Numbered from the stretch's first letter, positions 24,483 through 35,359 are shown. The stretch: DNA of 64,000 bases from Shinella sp. SUS2 (GCF_001262505.1 NZ_KQ410743.1:1-64000); one strand, 5' to 3'. Notes: generated from the letters alone by a model not told the origin. Numbers and translations: made by a program.

Positions 24483-26294
24483 GTGAAAAACATCCGCATT
24501 TCCACCCGCATCTATCTACTCACCGCCATGGCGCTGTTCTTCATGGCTACCGCCATGATCTACAAGACACAGGCCGCCAACGAGGAGGTGAACGACGAGC
24601 GCCGCCAGATGCTGCGCAACGTCACGGAATCCGCCATCTCCGTCATCGCCTCCTATGAGAAGCTCGCCAAGGACGGCGCGCTTTCCGAAGAGGAAGCCAA
24701 GACGCGCGCCATCGCCGATGTCATGGCCATGCGCTTCGGCGAAGGCGGCTATTTCTTCATCAACTCCTTCGACGGCATGATGGTGGCGCATCCGCTGAAC
24801 GCCAAGCTGATCGGCACGGATGTGCGCGGGCTGAAGGACACGCACGGCAAGGCCTTCAACATCGAGTTGATCCAGCTTGCCCAGAACCCCGGCAGCGGCT
24901 TCGTCGACTACTATTGGGACAAGCCGGGCCAGAGTGAACCGGTCGAGAAGTTCTCCTATATCCAGGGCTTCAAGCCCTGGGGCTGGGGTATCGGCACCGG
25001 CGTCTATGCCGACGACCTTGCCGCGAAGTATTCTGCGTCGCTGACGACGACGATCGCCATCACGTTGCTTGCCGGCGCTGCAACGCTTCTCGCCGCACTC
25101 GCCATCGGCCGCTCGATCAGCCGTCCAATCAACCGCCTGAAGGACGTGATGCTCGAAGTCTCGCGCAATCAAACGCACTCCACCGTGCCGGATACCGACC
25201 GCAAGGACGAGATCGGCAACATGGCCGATGCACTCGTGCTGCTGCGCAACTCCGTCATCGAGCGCAACGAGCTGGAAATCCGCCAGCGCGAGCAGCAGGG
25301 TCTGCTCGACGGTGAGCGCAGTGCTAACGAGGAGCACCAGGCGGCCGTCGCCCGCAGCCAGTCGCGTGTCGTCGAAACCATCGGCTCCGCACTGGAACGC
25401 CTCGCCCAAGGTGATCTCACCGTCGATGTGCCGGACCTTGGCCGCGACTATGAGAAGCTCCGCCGTGACTTCAACGGTGCCACCGATGCCCTGAAATCGA
25501 CCATCGCGGCCATCGCGGAATCCACAGCCGTGGTAAACGGCAGTGCGGGCGAGATCAGCCGCGCAGCCAACGACCTGTCACAGCGCACCGAACAGCAGGC
25601 CGCCTCGCTGGAGGAGACCGCCGCCGCACTCGACGAGATCACCGCCGCCGTGCAGAACTCCACCGCGCGCGCAGAGGAAGCCAAGCGCATGGTTTCCGAA
25701 GCCCGCGCCGGCGCCGCAAAGTCGAGCGAAGTCGTGCGCAACGCGATCGACGCGATGGGCCGCATCGAGCACTCTTCTTCCAAGATCGGCGAGATCATCG
25801 GGGTCATCGACGACATTGCCTTCCAGACGAATCTGCTCGCGCTCAACGCCGGCGTGGAAGCGGCCCGTGCGGGCGAAGCCGGCAAGGGCTTTGCCGTCGT
25901 CGCCCAGGAAGTGCGCGAGCTCGCCCAGCGTTCAGCCAATGCAGCCAAGGAGATCAAGACGCTGATCAACGCCTCCACGACGGAGGTCTCGGCCGGCGTC
26001 AACCTCGTCGAGGAAACCGGCAGTTCGCTCGCCGATATCGAACGCCGTGTCAACGATATCAACGAGCGCATCGTCGCCATCGCGACCGCCGCGCAGGAAC
26101 AGGCCGTCGGCCTTCGGGAAATCAACACCGCCGTCAACCAGATGGACCAGATGACCCAGCAAAACGCTGCGATGGTTGAAGAAACCTCGGCCGCCAGCCA
26201 GACGCTGGCGCAGGAAAGCGGCCAGCTCGCCAGCCGCATCGCCCACTTCCAGCTGGTCGGCTCCGGCCGCGGCGAGATGCGCCGCGCTGCCTGA
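24483..26294 (+). CDS. Methyl-accepting chemotaxis protein with a single Cache domain
   Basis: A 603-residue chemoreceptor starting at GTG. A first membrane helix (about 10-30) is followed by a periplasmic sCache_2 domain (about 40-190, with AMRFGEGGYFFINSFDGMMV and GFKPWGWGIGTGVYADDLA), a second helix (TIAITLLAGAATLLAALAIG), a HAMP segment and the cytoplasmic hairpin. The signalling tip is IGEIIGVIDDIAFQTNLLAL followed by NAGVEAARAGEAGKGFAVVA. It would bind a small carboxylate-type ligand outside and control CheA. The C-terminus ends GRGEMRRAA and lacks an NWETF-like CheR tether. Confidence 0.95.
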   Translation: MKNIRISTRIYLLTAMALFFMATAMIYKTQAANEEVNDERRQMLRNVTESAISVIASYEKLAKDGALSEEEAKTRAIADVMAMRFGEGGYFFINSFDGMMVAHPLNAKLIGTDVRGLKDTHGKAFNIELIQLAQNPGSGFVDYYWDKPGQSEPVEKFSYIQGFKPWGWGIGTGVYADDLAAKYSASLTTTIAITLLAGAATLLAALAIGRSISRPINRLKDVMLEVSRNQTHSTVPDTDRKDEIGNMADALVLLRNSVIERNELEIRQREQQGLLDGERSANEEHQAAVARSQSRVVETIGSALERLAQGDLTVDVPDLGRDYEKLRRDFNGATDALKSTIAAIAESTAVVNGSAGEISRAANDLSQRTEQQAASLEETAAALDEITAAVQNSTARAEEAKRMVSEARAGAAKSSEVVRNAIDAMGRIEHSSSKIGEIIGVIDDIAFQTNLLALNAGVEAARAGEAGKGFAVVAQEVRELAQRSANAAKEIKTLINASTTEVSAGVNLVEETGSSLADIERRVNDINERIVAIATAAQEQAVGLREINTAVNQMDQMTQQNAAMVEETSAASQTLAQESGQLASRIAHFQLVGSGRGEMRRAA

Positions 26295-26315
26295 CCGCCG
26301 CAGCACACCTCAACG

Positions 26316-26349
26316 AAAAGGCCCGCCGGAGACATCCGGCGGGCCTTTC
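26316..26349. terminator. Bidirectional terminator between chemoreceptor and serA
   Basis: AAAGGCCCGCCGG and CCGGCGGGCCTTT make a perfect 13-bp stem around a six-base loop, with T-runs on both sides. It lies between two convergent stop codons. Confidence 0.85.
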
Positions 26350-26372
26350 TGTTCGTCTTGGGAGGACGACGA

Positions 26373-27968
26373 TCAGTCGACGTTGAAGACCAGCGACTTG
26401 ACCTGGCGGATCGCCGGGTTGGCGCGAAGCTTGTTCATCACGTCTTCGGAAACGGCGGCATCGACATAGAGCAGCGCGATGGCGTCACCGCCCTGCTTGT
26501 CACGGCCGAGCTGGAAGTTGGCGATGTTGACGCCGCCTTCGCCCAGCGTGGTGCCGATGAAGCCGATCATGCCGGGAACGTCGGTGTTGGTGATGTAGAC
26601 CATGTGGTTGCCCACATCGGCGTCGAGGTTGATGCCCTTGATCTGAATGAAGCGCGGCTTGCCGTCGGAGAAGACCGTGCCGGCGATCGAGCGGGTCTGG
26701 TTGGCCGTCGTCACCGTCAGACGGATATAACCGTCGAAAACGCCCGACTTGTCGCGCTTGACCTCGGAGAGGATGATGCCCTTTTCCTTGATCATGATCG
26801 GCGCGGAGACCATGTTGACGTCGGCGACCTGCGAGCGGATGAGACCGGCAAGCACCGCGCTGGTCAGCGCCTTGGTGTTCATCGAAGCCGTCGCGCCGTC
26901 GTAGAGGATCTCGATTTCCTTGATCGCGCTTTCCGTGACCTGGCCGACGAAAGCGCCGAGCACGTCGGCAAGCCGGATGAACGGCTTCAGGATCGGTGCT
27001 TCCTCAGCGGTGATCGACGGCATGTTGATGGCGTTGGAGACAGCACCGCGCACCAGGTAATCCGACATCTGCTCGGCGACCTGCAGGGCGACGTTCTCCT
27101 GCGCTTCCGTGGTGGAAGCGCCGAGATGCGGCGTGCAGACGACGTTCGGCAGGCCGAAGAGCGGGCTTTCCTTGGCAGGCTCGACCTCGAAGACGTCGAA
27201 GCCGGCGCCGGCGACCTTGCCGGACTTTAGCGCTTCGGCAAGATCAGCCTCTACGACGAGGCCGCCGCGGGCGCAGTTCACGATGCGCACGCCATCCTTC
27301 ATCTTGGCGATCGCCGCCGCGTCGATGATGTTGCGGGTCTTGTCCGTCAGCGGCACGTGCATGGTGATGAAATCGGCTTCGGCGAAGAGCTCGTCGAGCT
27401 CGACCTTCTTCACACCCATCTCCTCGGCGCGCTCCTTGGAGAGGAACGGGTCATAGGCGATGACGTGCATCTTGAGGCCGATGGCGCGCGAGCAGACGAT
27501 CGAGCCGATATTGCCGGCACCGATGACGCCGAGCGTCTTGCCGGTGATCTCGACACCCATGAACTTCGACTTCTCCCACTTGCCGGCCTGCGTGGAGGCG
27601 TCGGCGGCGGGAAGCTGGCGGGCCACGGCGAACATCAGGGCGATCGCGTGTTCCGCCGTGGTGATCGAGTTGCCGAAGGGCGTGTTCATGACGATGATGC
27701 CGCGGCGCGAGGCGGCCGGGATATCGACATTGTCGACGCCGATGCCGGCGCGGCCGATGACCTTGAGGTTGGCAGCAGCAGCGATCAGCTTTTCCGTCGC
27801 CTTGGTGGCGGAGCGGATGGCGAGGCCGTCATAGTTGCCGATGATTTCGGCGAGCTTGTCCTTGTCCTTGCCGAGCTGCGGCTGGAAATCGACGTCTACG
27901 CCGCGATCGCGAAAGATCTGGACGGCGGTTTCCGACAGTTCGTCGGATACGAGTACGCGAGGTGCCAT
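26373..27968 (-). CDS. serA: D-3-phosphoglycerate dehydrogenase
   Basis: A 531-residue enzyme oxidising 3-phosphoglycerate to 3-phosphohydroxypyruvate with NAD, the first step to serine. The NAD fold carries GKTLGVIGAGNIGSIVCSRA; NCARGGLVVEADL and the catalytic His in CTPHLGASTTEAQENV follow. The C-terminal third holds the intervening (ASB) domain and an ACT domain (NTDVPGMIGFIGTTLGEGGV), the long serine-regulated form. GGAGG stands before the ATG. It follows serC by 80 bp, forming a serine operon. Confidence 0.97.
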   Translation of the reverse strand: MAPRVLVSDELSETAVQIFRDRGVDVDFQPQLGKDKDKLAEIIGNYDGLAIRSATKATEKLIAAAANLKVIGRAGIGVDNVDIPAASRRGIIVMNTPFGNSITTAEHAIALMFAVARQLPAADASTQAGKWEKSKFMGVEITGKTLGVIGAGNIGSIVCSRAIGLKMHVIAYDPFLSKERAEEMGVKKVELDELFAEADFITMHVPLTDKTRNIIDAAAIAKMKDGVRIVNCARGGLVVEADLAEALKSGKVAGAGFDVFEVEPAKESPLFGLPNVVCTPHLGASTTEAQENVALQVAEQMSDYLVRGAVSNAINMPSITAEEAPILKPFIRLADVLGAFVGQVTESAIKEIEILYDGATASMNTKALTSAVLAGLIRSQVADVNMVSAPIMIKEKGIILSEVKRDKSGVFDGYIRLTVTTANQTRSIAGTVFSDGKPRFIQIKGINLDADVGNHMVYITNTDVPGMIGFIGTTLGEGGVNIANFQLGRDKQGGDAIALLYVDAAVSEDVMNKLRANPAIRQVKSLVFNVD

Positions 27969-28048
27969 GAGAGGCCTCCTTCAATTGAGTCTAGGGAGAT
28001 GAGATCAAAGGTGGCTTCGCCCAGGGGACGAAGCCGGTCGCGAAAAAA

Positions 28049-29230
28049 TCAGGCCGCAGCCTTGGCCAGCGTCGCCTTCTGGGTCTCGAAAGCCCAGGTC
28101 AACCAGGGCATCAGCGCCGCAAGGTCAGCCGTGTCGATGGTCGCACCGGTCCAGATTCGCAGTCCCGACGGAGCGTCGCGGTAGGCGCCGATGTCGTAGG
28201 CGACACCTTCCTTGTCGAGTAGGGCGACGAAACCCTTGGCGAAAGCGGCCTGTGCATCAGCGTCGAGCGCCAGCACGTCCTTGTCGGCAATCGTCAGGCA
28301 GACCGAGGTGTTGGAGCGCGTCGCCGGTTCCTTGGCGAGGTTGGCGATCCAGTCGTTCTTCTCGACGAAGTCGAAGATGACCTTGGCATTGGCGTCGGCG
28401 CGGGCCATCAGGCCCTTGAGTCCGCCGACCTGCTTTGCCCAGAGGAGCGCATCGATATAGTCCTCGACGCAGAGCATGGAGGGCGTGTTGATCGTCTCGC
28501 CCTGGAAGATGCCCTCGATGATCTTGCCGCCCTTGGTCATGCGGAAGATCTTCGGCATCGGCCAGGCCGGCGTGTAGCTTTCGAGACGCTCGACAGCGCG
28601 GGGCGACAGGATGATGACGCCATGCGCGCCCTCGCCGCCCAGAACCTTCTGCCAGGAGAAGGTGACGACGTCGAGCTTCGCAAAGTCGAGGTTCTGCGCG
28701 AAGGCGGCCGAGGTCGCGTCGCAAATGGTGAGGCCCTGGCGATCGGCCGGGATGAAGTCGGCGTTCGGGACGCGGACGCCCGAGGTGGTGCCGTTCCAGG
28801 TAAAGACCACGTCACGGTCGAAATCGATCGTGGAAAGGTCGGGAAGCAAGCCGTAGTCGGCCGTAATCTTGCGCGTGTCGGGAAGCTTCAGCTCCTTCGC
28901 GACATCCGAGACCCAGCCCGAACCGAAGCTTTCCCAGGCGACCATGTCAACGCCGCGCGGGCCGAGCAGCGACCACAGCGCCATCTCGACGGCGCCGGTA
29001 TCGGAGGCCGGCACGATGCCGATGCGATAATCATCAGGCACTTCCAGGATTTCACGGGTAAGGTCGATGGCCTGCTTGAGCTTGGTCTTGCCGATCTTGG
29101 CGCGGTGCGAACGACCGAGCGGAGCATCGGAAAGCGCGTCGAGCGACCAGTTGGGGCGCTTCGAGCAAGGGCCAGAAGAGAAATGGGTATTGTTCGGACG
29201 CACGTCCGGCGGTGTGACGGTCTTCGTCAT
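28049..29230 (-). CDS. serC: Phosphoserine aminotransferase
   Basis: A 393-residue PLP enzyme that converts 3-phosphohydroxypyruvate to phosphoserine with glutamate. The N-terminus FSSGPCSKRPNWSLDALSDA and RSHRAKIGKTKL match the alphaproteobacterial SerC group rather than the E. coli type. The PLP lysine is in VVTFSWQKVLGGEGAHGVI. Substrate-binding positions continue to a normal C-terminus. It is first in serC-serA and is preceded by a promoter and a two-hairpin leader. Confidence 0.95.
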   Translation of the reverse strand: MTKTVTPPDVRPNNTHFSSGPCSKRPNWSLDALSDAPLGRSHRAKIGKTKLKQAIDLTREILEVPDDYRIGIVPASDTGAVEMALWSLLGPRGVDMVAWESFGSGWVSDVAKELKLPDTRKITADYGLLPDLSTIDFDRDVVFTWNGTTSGVRVPNADFIPADRQGLTICDATSAAFAQNLDFAKLDVVTFSWQKVLGGEGAHGVIILSPRAVERLESYTPAWPMPKIFRMTKGGKIIEGIFQGETINTPSMLCVEDYIDALLWAKQVGGLKGLMARADANAKVIFDFVEKNDWIANLAKEPATRSNTSVCLTIADKDVLALDADAQAAFAKGFVALLDKEGVAYDIGAYRDAPSGLRIWTGATIDTADLAALMPWLTWAFETQKATLAKAAA

Positions 29231-29234
29231 GATC

Positions 29235-29273
29235 GCTATCCTTCCAGATAGATAGCCCTTCGTTGGGGAAGGG
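29235..29273 (-). ncRNA. serC leader RNA motif
   Basis: In the 5' leader of serC two hairpins lie back to back: CCCTTC/GAAGGG with a six-base loop (29273-29256), then GCTATC/GATAGC with a ten-base loop (29256-29235). The second holds the ribosome-binding GGAAGG in its loop and stem, ending four bases before the ATG. This is the layout of the alphaproteobacterial serC motif, a conserved element thought to govern serC translation. The ligand or mechanism is not established to my knowledge. Confidence 0.75.
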
Positions 29274-29288
29274 TGTCCCGCCGCCGTG

Positions 29289-29316
29289 AATATGGAAGAG
29301 CCGCTCTCAAGTCAAG
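29289..29316 (-). promoter_or_regulatory. serC promoter
   Basis: CTTGAC (29316-29311) and CATATT (29294-29289) are 16 bases apart, close to the rhizobial sigma-70 consensus. The start would fall near 29282, giving a leader of about 50 bases that just contains the serC motif. Confidence 0.6.
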
Positions 29317-29350
29317 CGGAATATGTCGGAAACGAAAAATGATCCGGCGC

Positions 29351-29386
29351 AAAGGAAACGGCGCGCCGGTTTCTCGACGCGCCGTT
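29351..29386 (-). terminator. Probable terminator of the 29408 outer-membrane gene
   Basis: AACGGCGCG and CGCGCCGTT pair on the minus strand with a 12-base loop, followed by TTCCTTT. The T-tract is broken, so strength is uncertain. Confidence 0.55.
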
Positions 29387-29407
29387 GCACAAGACAGAAG
29401 AGGTCGC

Positions 29408-30241
29408 TTACCAGGTGGAGACGCGGATACCGGCACGGAATTCGTGCTTCTGGAACCCCTCGTCACGTCCCTTGACGCTGACGGTGCCGACACCGGGCAC
29501 GTCAGCACTGCCGCCGAAGGCCTTGCCGCCCGCCATGTCGGAGAAGCGGTAACCGAGATCCAGCTTGACGCGTTCGGTGAGATCGATGGCGGCGCCCGCC
29601 ATCAGCGCATAGGTGAAGCGCCAGCTGTCGTCGCCCTTCACGCGGATCTCGTCGAAGGTTGCGCCCGCGCAGGATCCCGTGTCGTTCCGGCAGTTCGCGT
29701 TGGTCCGGAAGCTGTCCCATTTCATGTAGGTCACGCCCGCACCCGCGCCGACATAGGGCGTTATGCCGGCATAGGTTCCGAGATCCACATAGCCGTTGGC
29801 GAGGAAGTTGGCCGCGCTGTAATCCGCCTTCTGGCCGAGACGGCAGGTCGTGCCCGCCGGGGCGGTGATGCAGGGCGAATCGAGGCTCGAGCTGCCGCGC
29901 AGCGAGCCGTTGAAGAAATCCGTCGTCAGGTCGGCGCGCAGGAAGTTGTTGAACTGGTAACCCATGCCCACGCCATAGGACACGGGCTTCGAGAAGCGGG
30001 CATTGTCGAAATCGCCTTCCGCGAAGGCCGCACCGAAGGCGTCGATCCGGTAGTTCGGCTTGTCGTGCTTGACCCAGCCGGAATAACCGAGGTCGCCGCG
30101 GATGTACCAGCCCTCGGCCACCGTGCTGCCGGAAACATCGATTTCCGGCGCATTGATGATGTCGAGATCGCTCGCTGCCGCACTCGTCGCGACGAGGCCG
30201 GCAAGAACGGCAATACCAAGCGGTGCAATGCGGCGGAACAT
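29408..30241 (-). CDS. Outer-membrane beta-barrel protein (Omp25/31-like)
   Basis: A 277-residue protein with a signal peptide (IAPLGIAVLAGLVATSAAAS) and an OmpA-like eight-strand barrel: GWYIRGDLGYSGWVKHD, GVGMGYQFNNFLRADLTTDF, ANGYVDLGTYAGITPYVGAG and a C-terminal AGIRVSTW ending in an aromatic residue as barrels do. The strongest resemblance is to Brucella/rhizobial Omp25/Omp31 (RopB-like) proteins. Cys residues in the loops (CITAPAGTTC, CRNDTGSC) could form disulfides. It has a paralogue of the same length just upstream, pointing to duplication. Confidence 0.88.
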   Translation of the reverse strand: MFRRIAPLGIAVLAGLVATSAAASDLDIINAPEIDVSGSTVAEGWYIRGDLGYSGWVKHDKPNYRIDAFGAAFAEGDFDNARFSKPVSYGVGMGYQFNNFLRADLTTDFFNGSLRGSSSLDSPCITAPAGTTCRLGQKADYSAANFLANGYVDLGTYAGITPYVGAGAGVTYMKWDSFRTNANCRNDTGSCAGATFDEIRVKGDDSWRFTYALMAGAAIDLTERVKLDLGYRFSDMAGGKAFGGSADVPGVGTVSVKGRDEGFQKHEFRAGIRVSTW

Positions 30242-30332
30242 GGTCTCGATCCCTCAAGGCCGGACAGGCCGGCGGTTGCGTGATGGGCGCACGACCACGC
30301 ATCCTTAGGAGATCGCTGCCCTACACCGTTGG

Positions 30333-30340
30333 TTAACCAT
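30333..30340 (+). promoter_or_regulatory. TTAACCAT octamer upstream of the 29408 outer-membrane gene
   Basis: TTAACCAT is a known CtrA-linked octamer form. It lies 92 bp upstream of the start codon, and a second TTAA follows at 30346-30349 but with nine-base spacing. A weak candidate CtrA site. Confidence 0.35.
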
Positions 30341-30400
30341 AAATCTTAAGGCATGAAGAAACGGTTAAGTACCGGGATCCACAGCACGTTCCGAAATGCG

Positions 30401-30424
30401 AAAGGCCGCCCGGAGGGCGGCCTT
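30401..30424 (-). terminator. Terminator of the 30448 outer-membrane gene
   Basis: AAGGCCGCCC and GGGCGGCCTT form a 10-bp stem with a three-base loop, then TTTCGC on the minus strand. Confidence 0.75.
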
Positions 30425-30447
30425 GCAGGGCAGTCGAAAGAACGGGT

Positions 30448-31281
30448 TTACTTGTAAACCGGCTGTTCGATCGGGATTTCGACCGGCGGGATATAGGCCT
30501 GCTGGTCGCAACCGTTGAAGGAGTAGCGCAGACCCGCACGCGCTTCGTGGCTGTAGAAGCCCTTGTCGTAGCCCGGGCCGCCGCCGGCATTGAAGCCGAA
30601 CATGTCGCCCTTGGTGACGTGGCGGAAGCGGTAGCCGACGTCTGCCTTCAGGTTGCAGGTGACATCGACGGATGCGCCGGCCATCAGCGCGTAGGTGAAG
30701 CGCCAGCTCTTCCGGCCACGGTGATCGAAGCTCGGGTCGCAGTTGGTCGGGTCGCCCGTTTCGCACGAGGTGTTCTTGAGGCCCTTCCAGTTCACATAGG
30801 TGCCGCCGATACCCGCGCCGACATAGGGCGTCACGATACCGTAGGTGCCGATGTCGACATAGGCGTTGGCGAGGAGGCTGAGGGCCGTCAGCGAGGAGAC
30901 GTCGGTCGAGGTGCAGTTCACCGCAACGCCGCAACCGCCCGTCGTCGAGCCCTTGAACTTGGACTTGAACATGTAGTCGAGCGTCACGTCCGTGCGGAAG
31001 TGGTCGTTGATCTGGTAACCGACACCACCGCCTATGGTAAAGCCGCTCTTCAGGCGCGTGGAATCGAAGCTGCGATAGGTATCGTTCGAGCCCTGATAGA
31101 AGTTGGCCCCGCGCATCTTGTTGTAGGACCAGCCCATATCACCGCGCAGATACCAGCCGCCCGTCTCGATGACGGTTTCCTGCACCGGCGCTTCGATGAC
31201 CTCCGGCTGGTAGATGTCGGCCGCATAACCCGACGTGCCCGTCAGCAGGACGGCAACCACGCCACTCAAAACTTTCCTCAT
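30448..31281 (-). CDS. Outer-membrane beta-barrel protein, paralogue of the 29408 gene
   Basis: A 277-residue protein after the ATG at 31281, with a signal peptide (KVLSGVVAVLLTGTSGYA) and an eight-strand barrel: GGWYLRGDMGWSYNKM, GGGVGYQINDHFRTDVTLDY, LLANAYVDIGTYGIVTPYVG and SWRFTYALMAGASVDVTCNL. The layout and several strands match the neighbour at 29408, including the VDIGTYGIVTPYVGAGIGG block. The C-terminus IEQPVYK is not the usual terminal Phe/Trp. An exact CtrA box lies about 90 bp upstream. Confidence 0.88.
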   Translation of the reverse strand: MRKVLSGVVAVLLTGTSGYAADIYQPEVIEAPVQETVIETGGWYLRGDMGWSYNKMRGANFYQGSNDTYRSFDSTRLKSGFTIGGGVGYQINDHFRTDVTLDYMFKSKFKGSTTGGCGVAVNCTSTDVSSLTALSLLANAYVDIGTYGIVTPYVGAGIGGTYVNWKGLKNTSCETGDPTNCDPSFDHRGRKSWRFTYALMAGASVDVTCNLKADVGYRFRHVTKGDMFGFNAGGGPGYDKGFYSHEARAGLRYSFNGCDQQAYIPPVEIPIEQPVYK

Positions 31282-31368
31282 GGCCTTGCTCCAATAGGCT
31301 TTGCTTGGGTTGGCCGGCGCGCCGGATTCCAAGTCCCTCGATCAGGCATGGATAATGGCGAGGAAAGG

Positions 31369-31383
31369 TTAAGGGGCGATTAA
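31369..31383. promoter_or_regulatory. Exact CtrA box upstream of outer-membrane gene
   Basis: TTAA-GGGGCGA-TTAA matches the CtrA consensus exactly. It ends about 90 bp upstream of the ATG at 31281, within the only gap between this gene and the glmM terminator. This suggests cell-cycle control of the outer-membrane protein. Confidence 0.65.
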
Positions 31384-31485
31384 CTACAAACATTTACCGT
31401 ATTTGTTAATGGCCGTTCATGAATTCGGTAAACAACAAATAAAAATCGAAGGATTTTCGCAGGAACCGCCCCCATGACTTACCGG

Positions 31486-31516
31486 AAAAAGAAAAGGCCG
31501 AAGCAATGCTTCGGCC
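31486..31516 (-). terminator. Terminator of glmM
   Basis: GGCCGAAGC and GCTTCGGCC pair around AAT and are followed on the minus strand by TTTTCTTTTT, a strong intrinsic terminator 27 bases past the glmM stop. Confidence 0.88.
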
Positions 31517-31543
31517 CATTCAAGAAATGCGCGGCGGAGCGGC

Positions 31544-32896
31544 TCAGGCAGCGTTGCGTACCGCGCCGATCACGTCCACCAGCTCGTCGACGATGCGCTC
31601 CACCTGCGCCCGGTCGTCACCTTCCGCCATCACGCGGATCAGCGGCTCGGTGCCGGAGGGGCGGATGAGGAGGCGGCCATTGCGGGCAAGTTCGCTTTCT
31701 GCGTCAGCGATCGCCTGGCGAACGGTGGCGTCCTCCAGCGGCTGACCGGCCTTGATCCGCACGTTTTTCAGCACCTGCGGCACCGGCTCGAAGCGGTTGC
31801 ACACCTCGCTGACCGTCTTGCCGCTGCGCTTGACGCAGGCGAGCACCTGGAGGGCGGCGACGAGGCCGTCGCCCGTCGTACCGAAATCCGACAGCACGAT
31901 GTGGCCGGACTGTTCGCCGCCGACATTGTAGTCGTGCTGGCGCATGTGCTCGACGACATAGCGGTCGCCGACCTTGGTGCGCTGGAGGCTGAGGCCCTGG
32001 CCGGTGAGGAAACGTTCGAGGCCGAGATTGGACATGACGGTCGCGACAATGCCGCCACCACGCAACATGCCGTCCGCCGCCCAGCTTTCGGCAATAGCGG
32101 CCATCAGCTGGTCGCCGTCGATGATCTTGCCGTTCTCGTCGATGACCTGCACGCGGTCGGCATCGCCGTCGAGCGCGATGCCGATATCGGCGCGCACCTC
32201 GTGCACCTTGCGCTGCAGGGTTTCGGGATGGGTGGAGCCGCAGTCGAGATTGATGTTGAGGCCGTCGGGCTCATTGCCGATCGTCACGACGTCGGCGCCG
32301 AGTTCCCAGAGGGCAGCTGGCGCAACGCGGTAGGCGGCGCCGTTGGCGCAGTCGATCGCAACGCGCAGGCCCTTCAACGTCGTGTCGCGCGGCAGCGTGC
32401 GCTTGGCATGCTCGATGTAGCGGTCATGCACACCATCGATACGCTTTGCCCGGCCGATCTCGGCGGATTTGGCGAGCTGCGCCGTGATGTCCTTGTCGAG
32501 CAGCTCCTCGATCTCCATCTCGATCTCGTCGGAGAGCTTGTAGCCGTCGGGACCGAAGAGCTTGATGCCGTTGTCGTAGAACGGGTTGTGCGAGGCGGAG
32601 ATCATCACGCCGATATCGGCGCGCAGCGAGCGCGTGAGCATGGCAACGGCAGGCGTCGGGATCGGGCCGAGGATGAAGGCATCGATACCGGCGGCGGTGA
32701 AGCCGGCGACCATGGCGTTTTCCAGCATGTAGCCGGAAAGGCGCGTGTCCTTGCCGATCACCACCCGGTGGCGATGCGCGCCGCGGCGAAAGATCGTGCC
32801 AACGGCGATGCCGACCCGCATGGCAAGGTCGGGCGTCATCGGGAAGATGTTGGATTGTCCCCGGATACCGTCCGTGCCGAAATAACGACGTTTCAT
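31544..32896 (-). CDS. glmM: Phosphoglucosamine mutase
   Basis: A 450-residue enzyme converting glucosamine-6-phosphate to glucosamine-1-phosphate for UDP-GlcNAc synthesis. The start RRYFGTDGIRG, catalytic phosphoserine in GVMISASHNPFYDNGIK, metal-binding DGDADRVQVIDENG and the C-terminal LIRPSGTEPLIRVM are all present. The ATG at 32896 has AGGAG five bases upstream; a GTG at 32902 lies within that site and is unlikely. It follows ftsH by about 340 bp and has its own terminator. Confidence 0.97.
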   Translation of the reverse strand: MKRRYFGTDGIRGQSNIFPMTPDLAMRVGIAVGTIFRRGAHRHRVVIGKDTRLSGYMLENAMVAGFTAAGIDAFILGPIPTPAVAMLTRSLRADIGVMISASHNPFYDNGIKLFGPDGYKLSDEIEMEIEELLDKDITAQLAKSAEIGRAKRIDGVHDRYIEHAKRTLPRDTTLKGLRVAIDCANGAAYRVAPAALWELGADVVTIGNEPDGLNINLDCGSTHPETLQRKVHEVRADIGIALDGDADRVQVIDENGKIIDGDQLMAAIAESWAADGMLRGGGIVATVMSNLGLERFLTGQGLSLQRTKVGDRYVVEHMRQHDYNVGGEQSGHIVLSDFGTTGDGLVAALQVLACVKRSGKTVSEVCNRFEPVPQVLKNVRIKAGQPLEDATVRQAIADAESELARNGRLLIRPSGTEPLIRVMAEGDDRAQVERIVDELVDVIGAVRNAA

Positions 32897-33236
32897 GTTC
32901 ACTCCTGAAATCGCCGGCCTGGGCGGCGCTTTGCGCTACGCCCTGCTCTGGCTTTTTGTCTCTACGCAATTCCGGACACAAAACCGCTGCGCACGTTTTC
33001 CGGAACGGCTTTCGCATTCAATCTGCCGCACCCGCACACCCATTTCAGGGCAGAAGGTAACGATAAATCCGCGCGGTAATCCAATCCTTAAAACGGCGTA
33101 GAGCTATCACCTTTCTTTGCCACAAAAGCCGGCAAAGGACAGCCACCCGAATATCAGAATTCATTACAGTCCGTTACCAAAGGAAAACGGCCGGGATAGA
33201 CTTCCCGGCCGTTTTCAACTCCGTTGGGCGCTGTCT
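32897..33236. other. Gene-free stretch between ftsH and glmM
   Basis: A 340-bp gap. It holds the ftsH terminator at 33181-33215 and, nearer glmM, an AT-rich tract (33050-33110) where the glmM promoter probably lies. I see no RNA gene or box. Confidence 0.5.
33181..33215 (-). terminator. Terminator of ftsH
   Basis: AAAACGGCCGGG and CCCGGCCGTTTT form a perfect 12-bp stem around an eight-base loop with TTTTCCTTT following on the minus strand. Confidence 0.88.
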
Positions 33237-35159
<1,923 letters not shown>

Positions 35160-35215
35160 CGAACGTTCCGGGCACTTTCCCGGCCGGAGTTTCCCGGCCG
35201 CTTCTCTGTCGCCTA

Positions 35216-35244
35216 ACATAGGGTCGCCTTGCGGCCTTGCCAAG
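35216..35244 (-). promoter_or_regulatory. Heat-shock-type promoter of ftsH
   Basis: On the minus strand CTTGGCA (35244-35238) and CCCTATGT (35223-35216) are 14 bases apart, close to the sigma-32 pattern CTTGAAA-N11-16-CCCATNT. The start would be about 50 bases before the ATG. RpoH is encoded in this window. Confidence 0.5.
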
Positions 35245-35359
35245 GCAAAGCGCACAGGGTCAGGGCTTTTCTCTCAATATCGTCAACGACGCGCACGGCC
35301 CTACAGCCGGCCGCCATCGACATTGCCTCTATCTTACCACAACGCTTTCGTGCGCGCCT

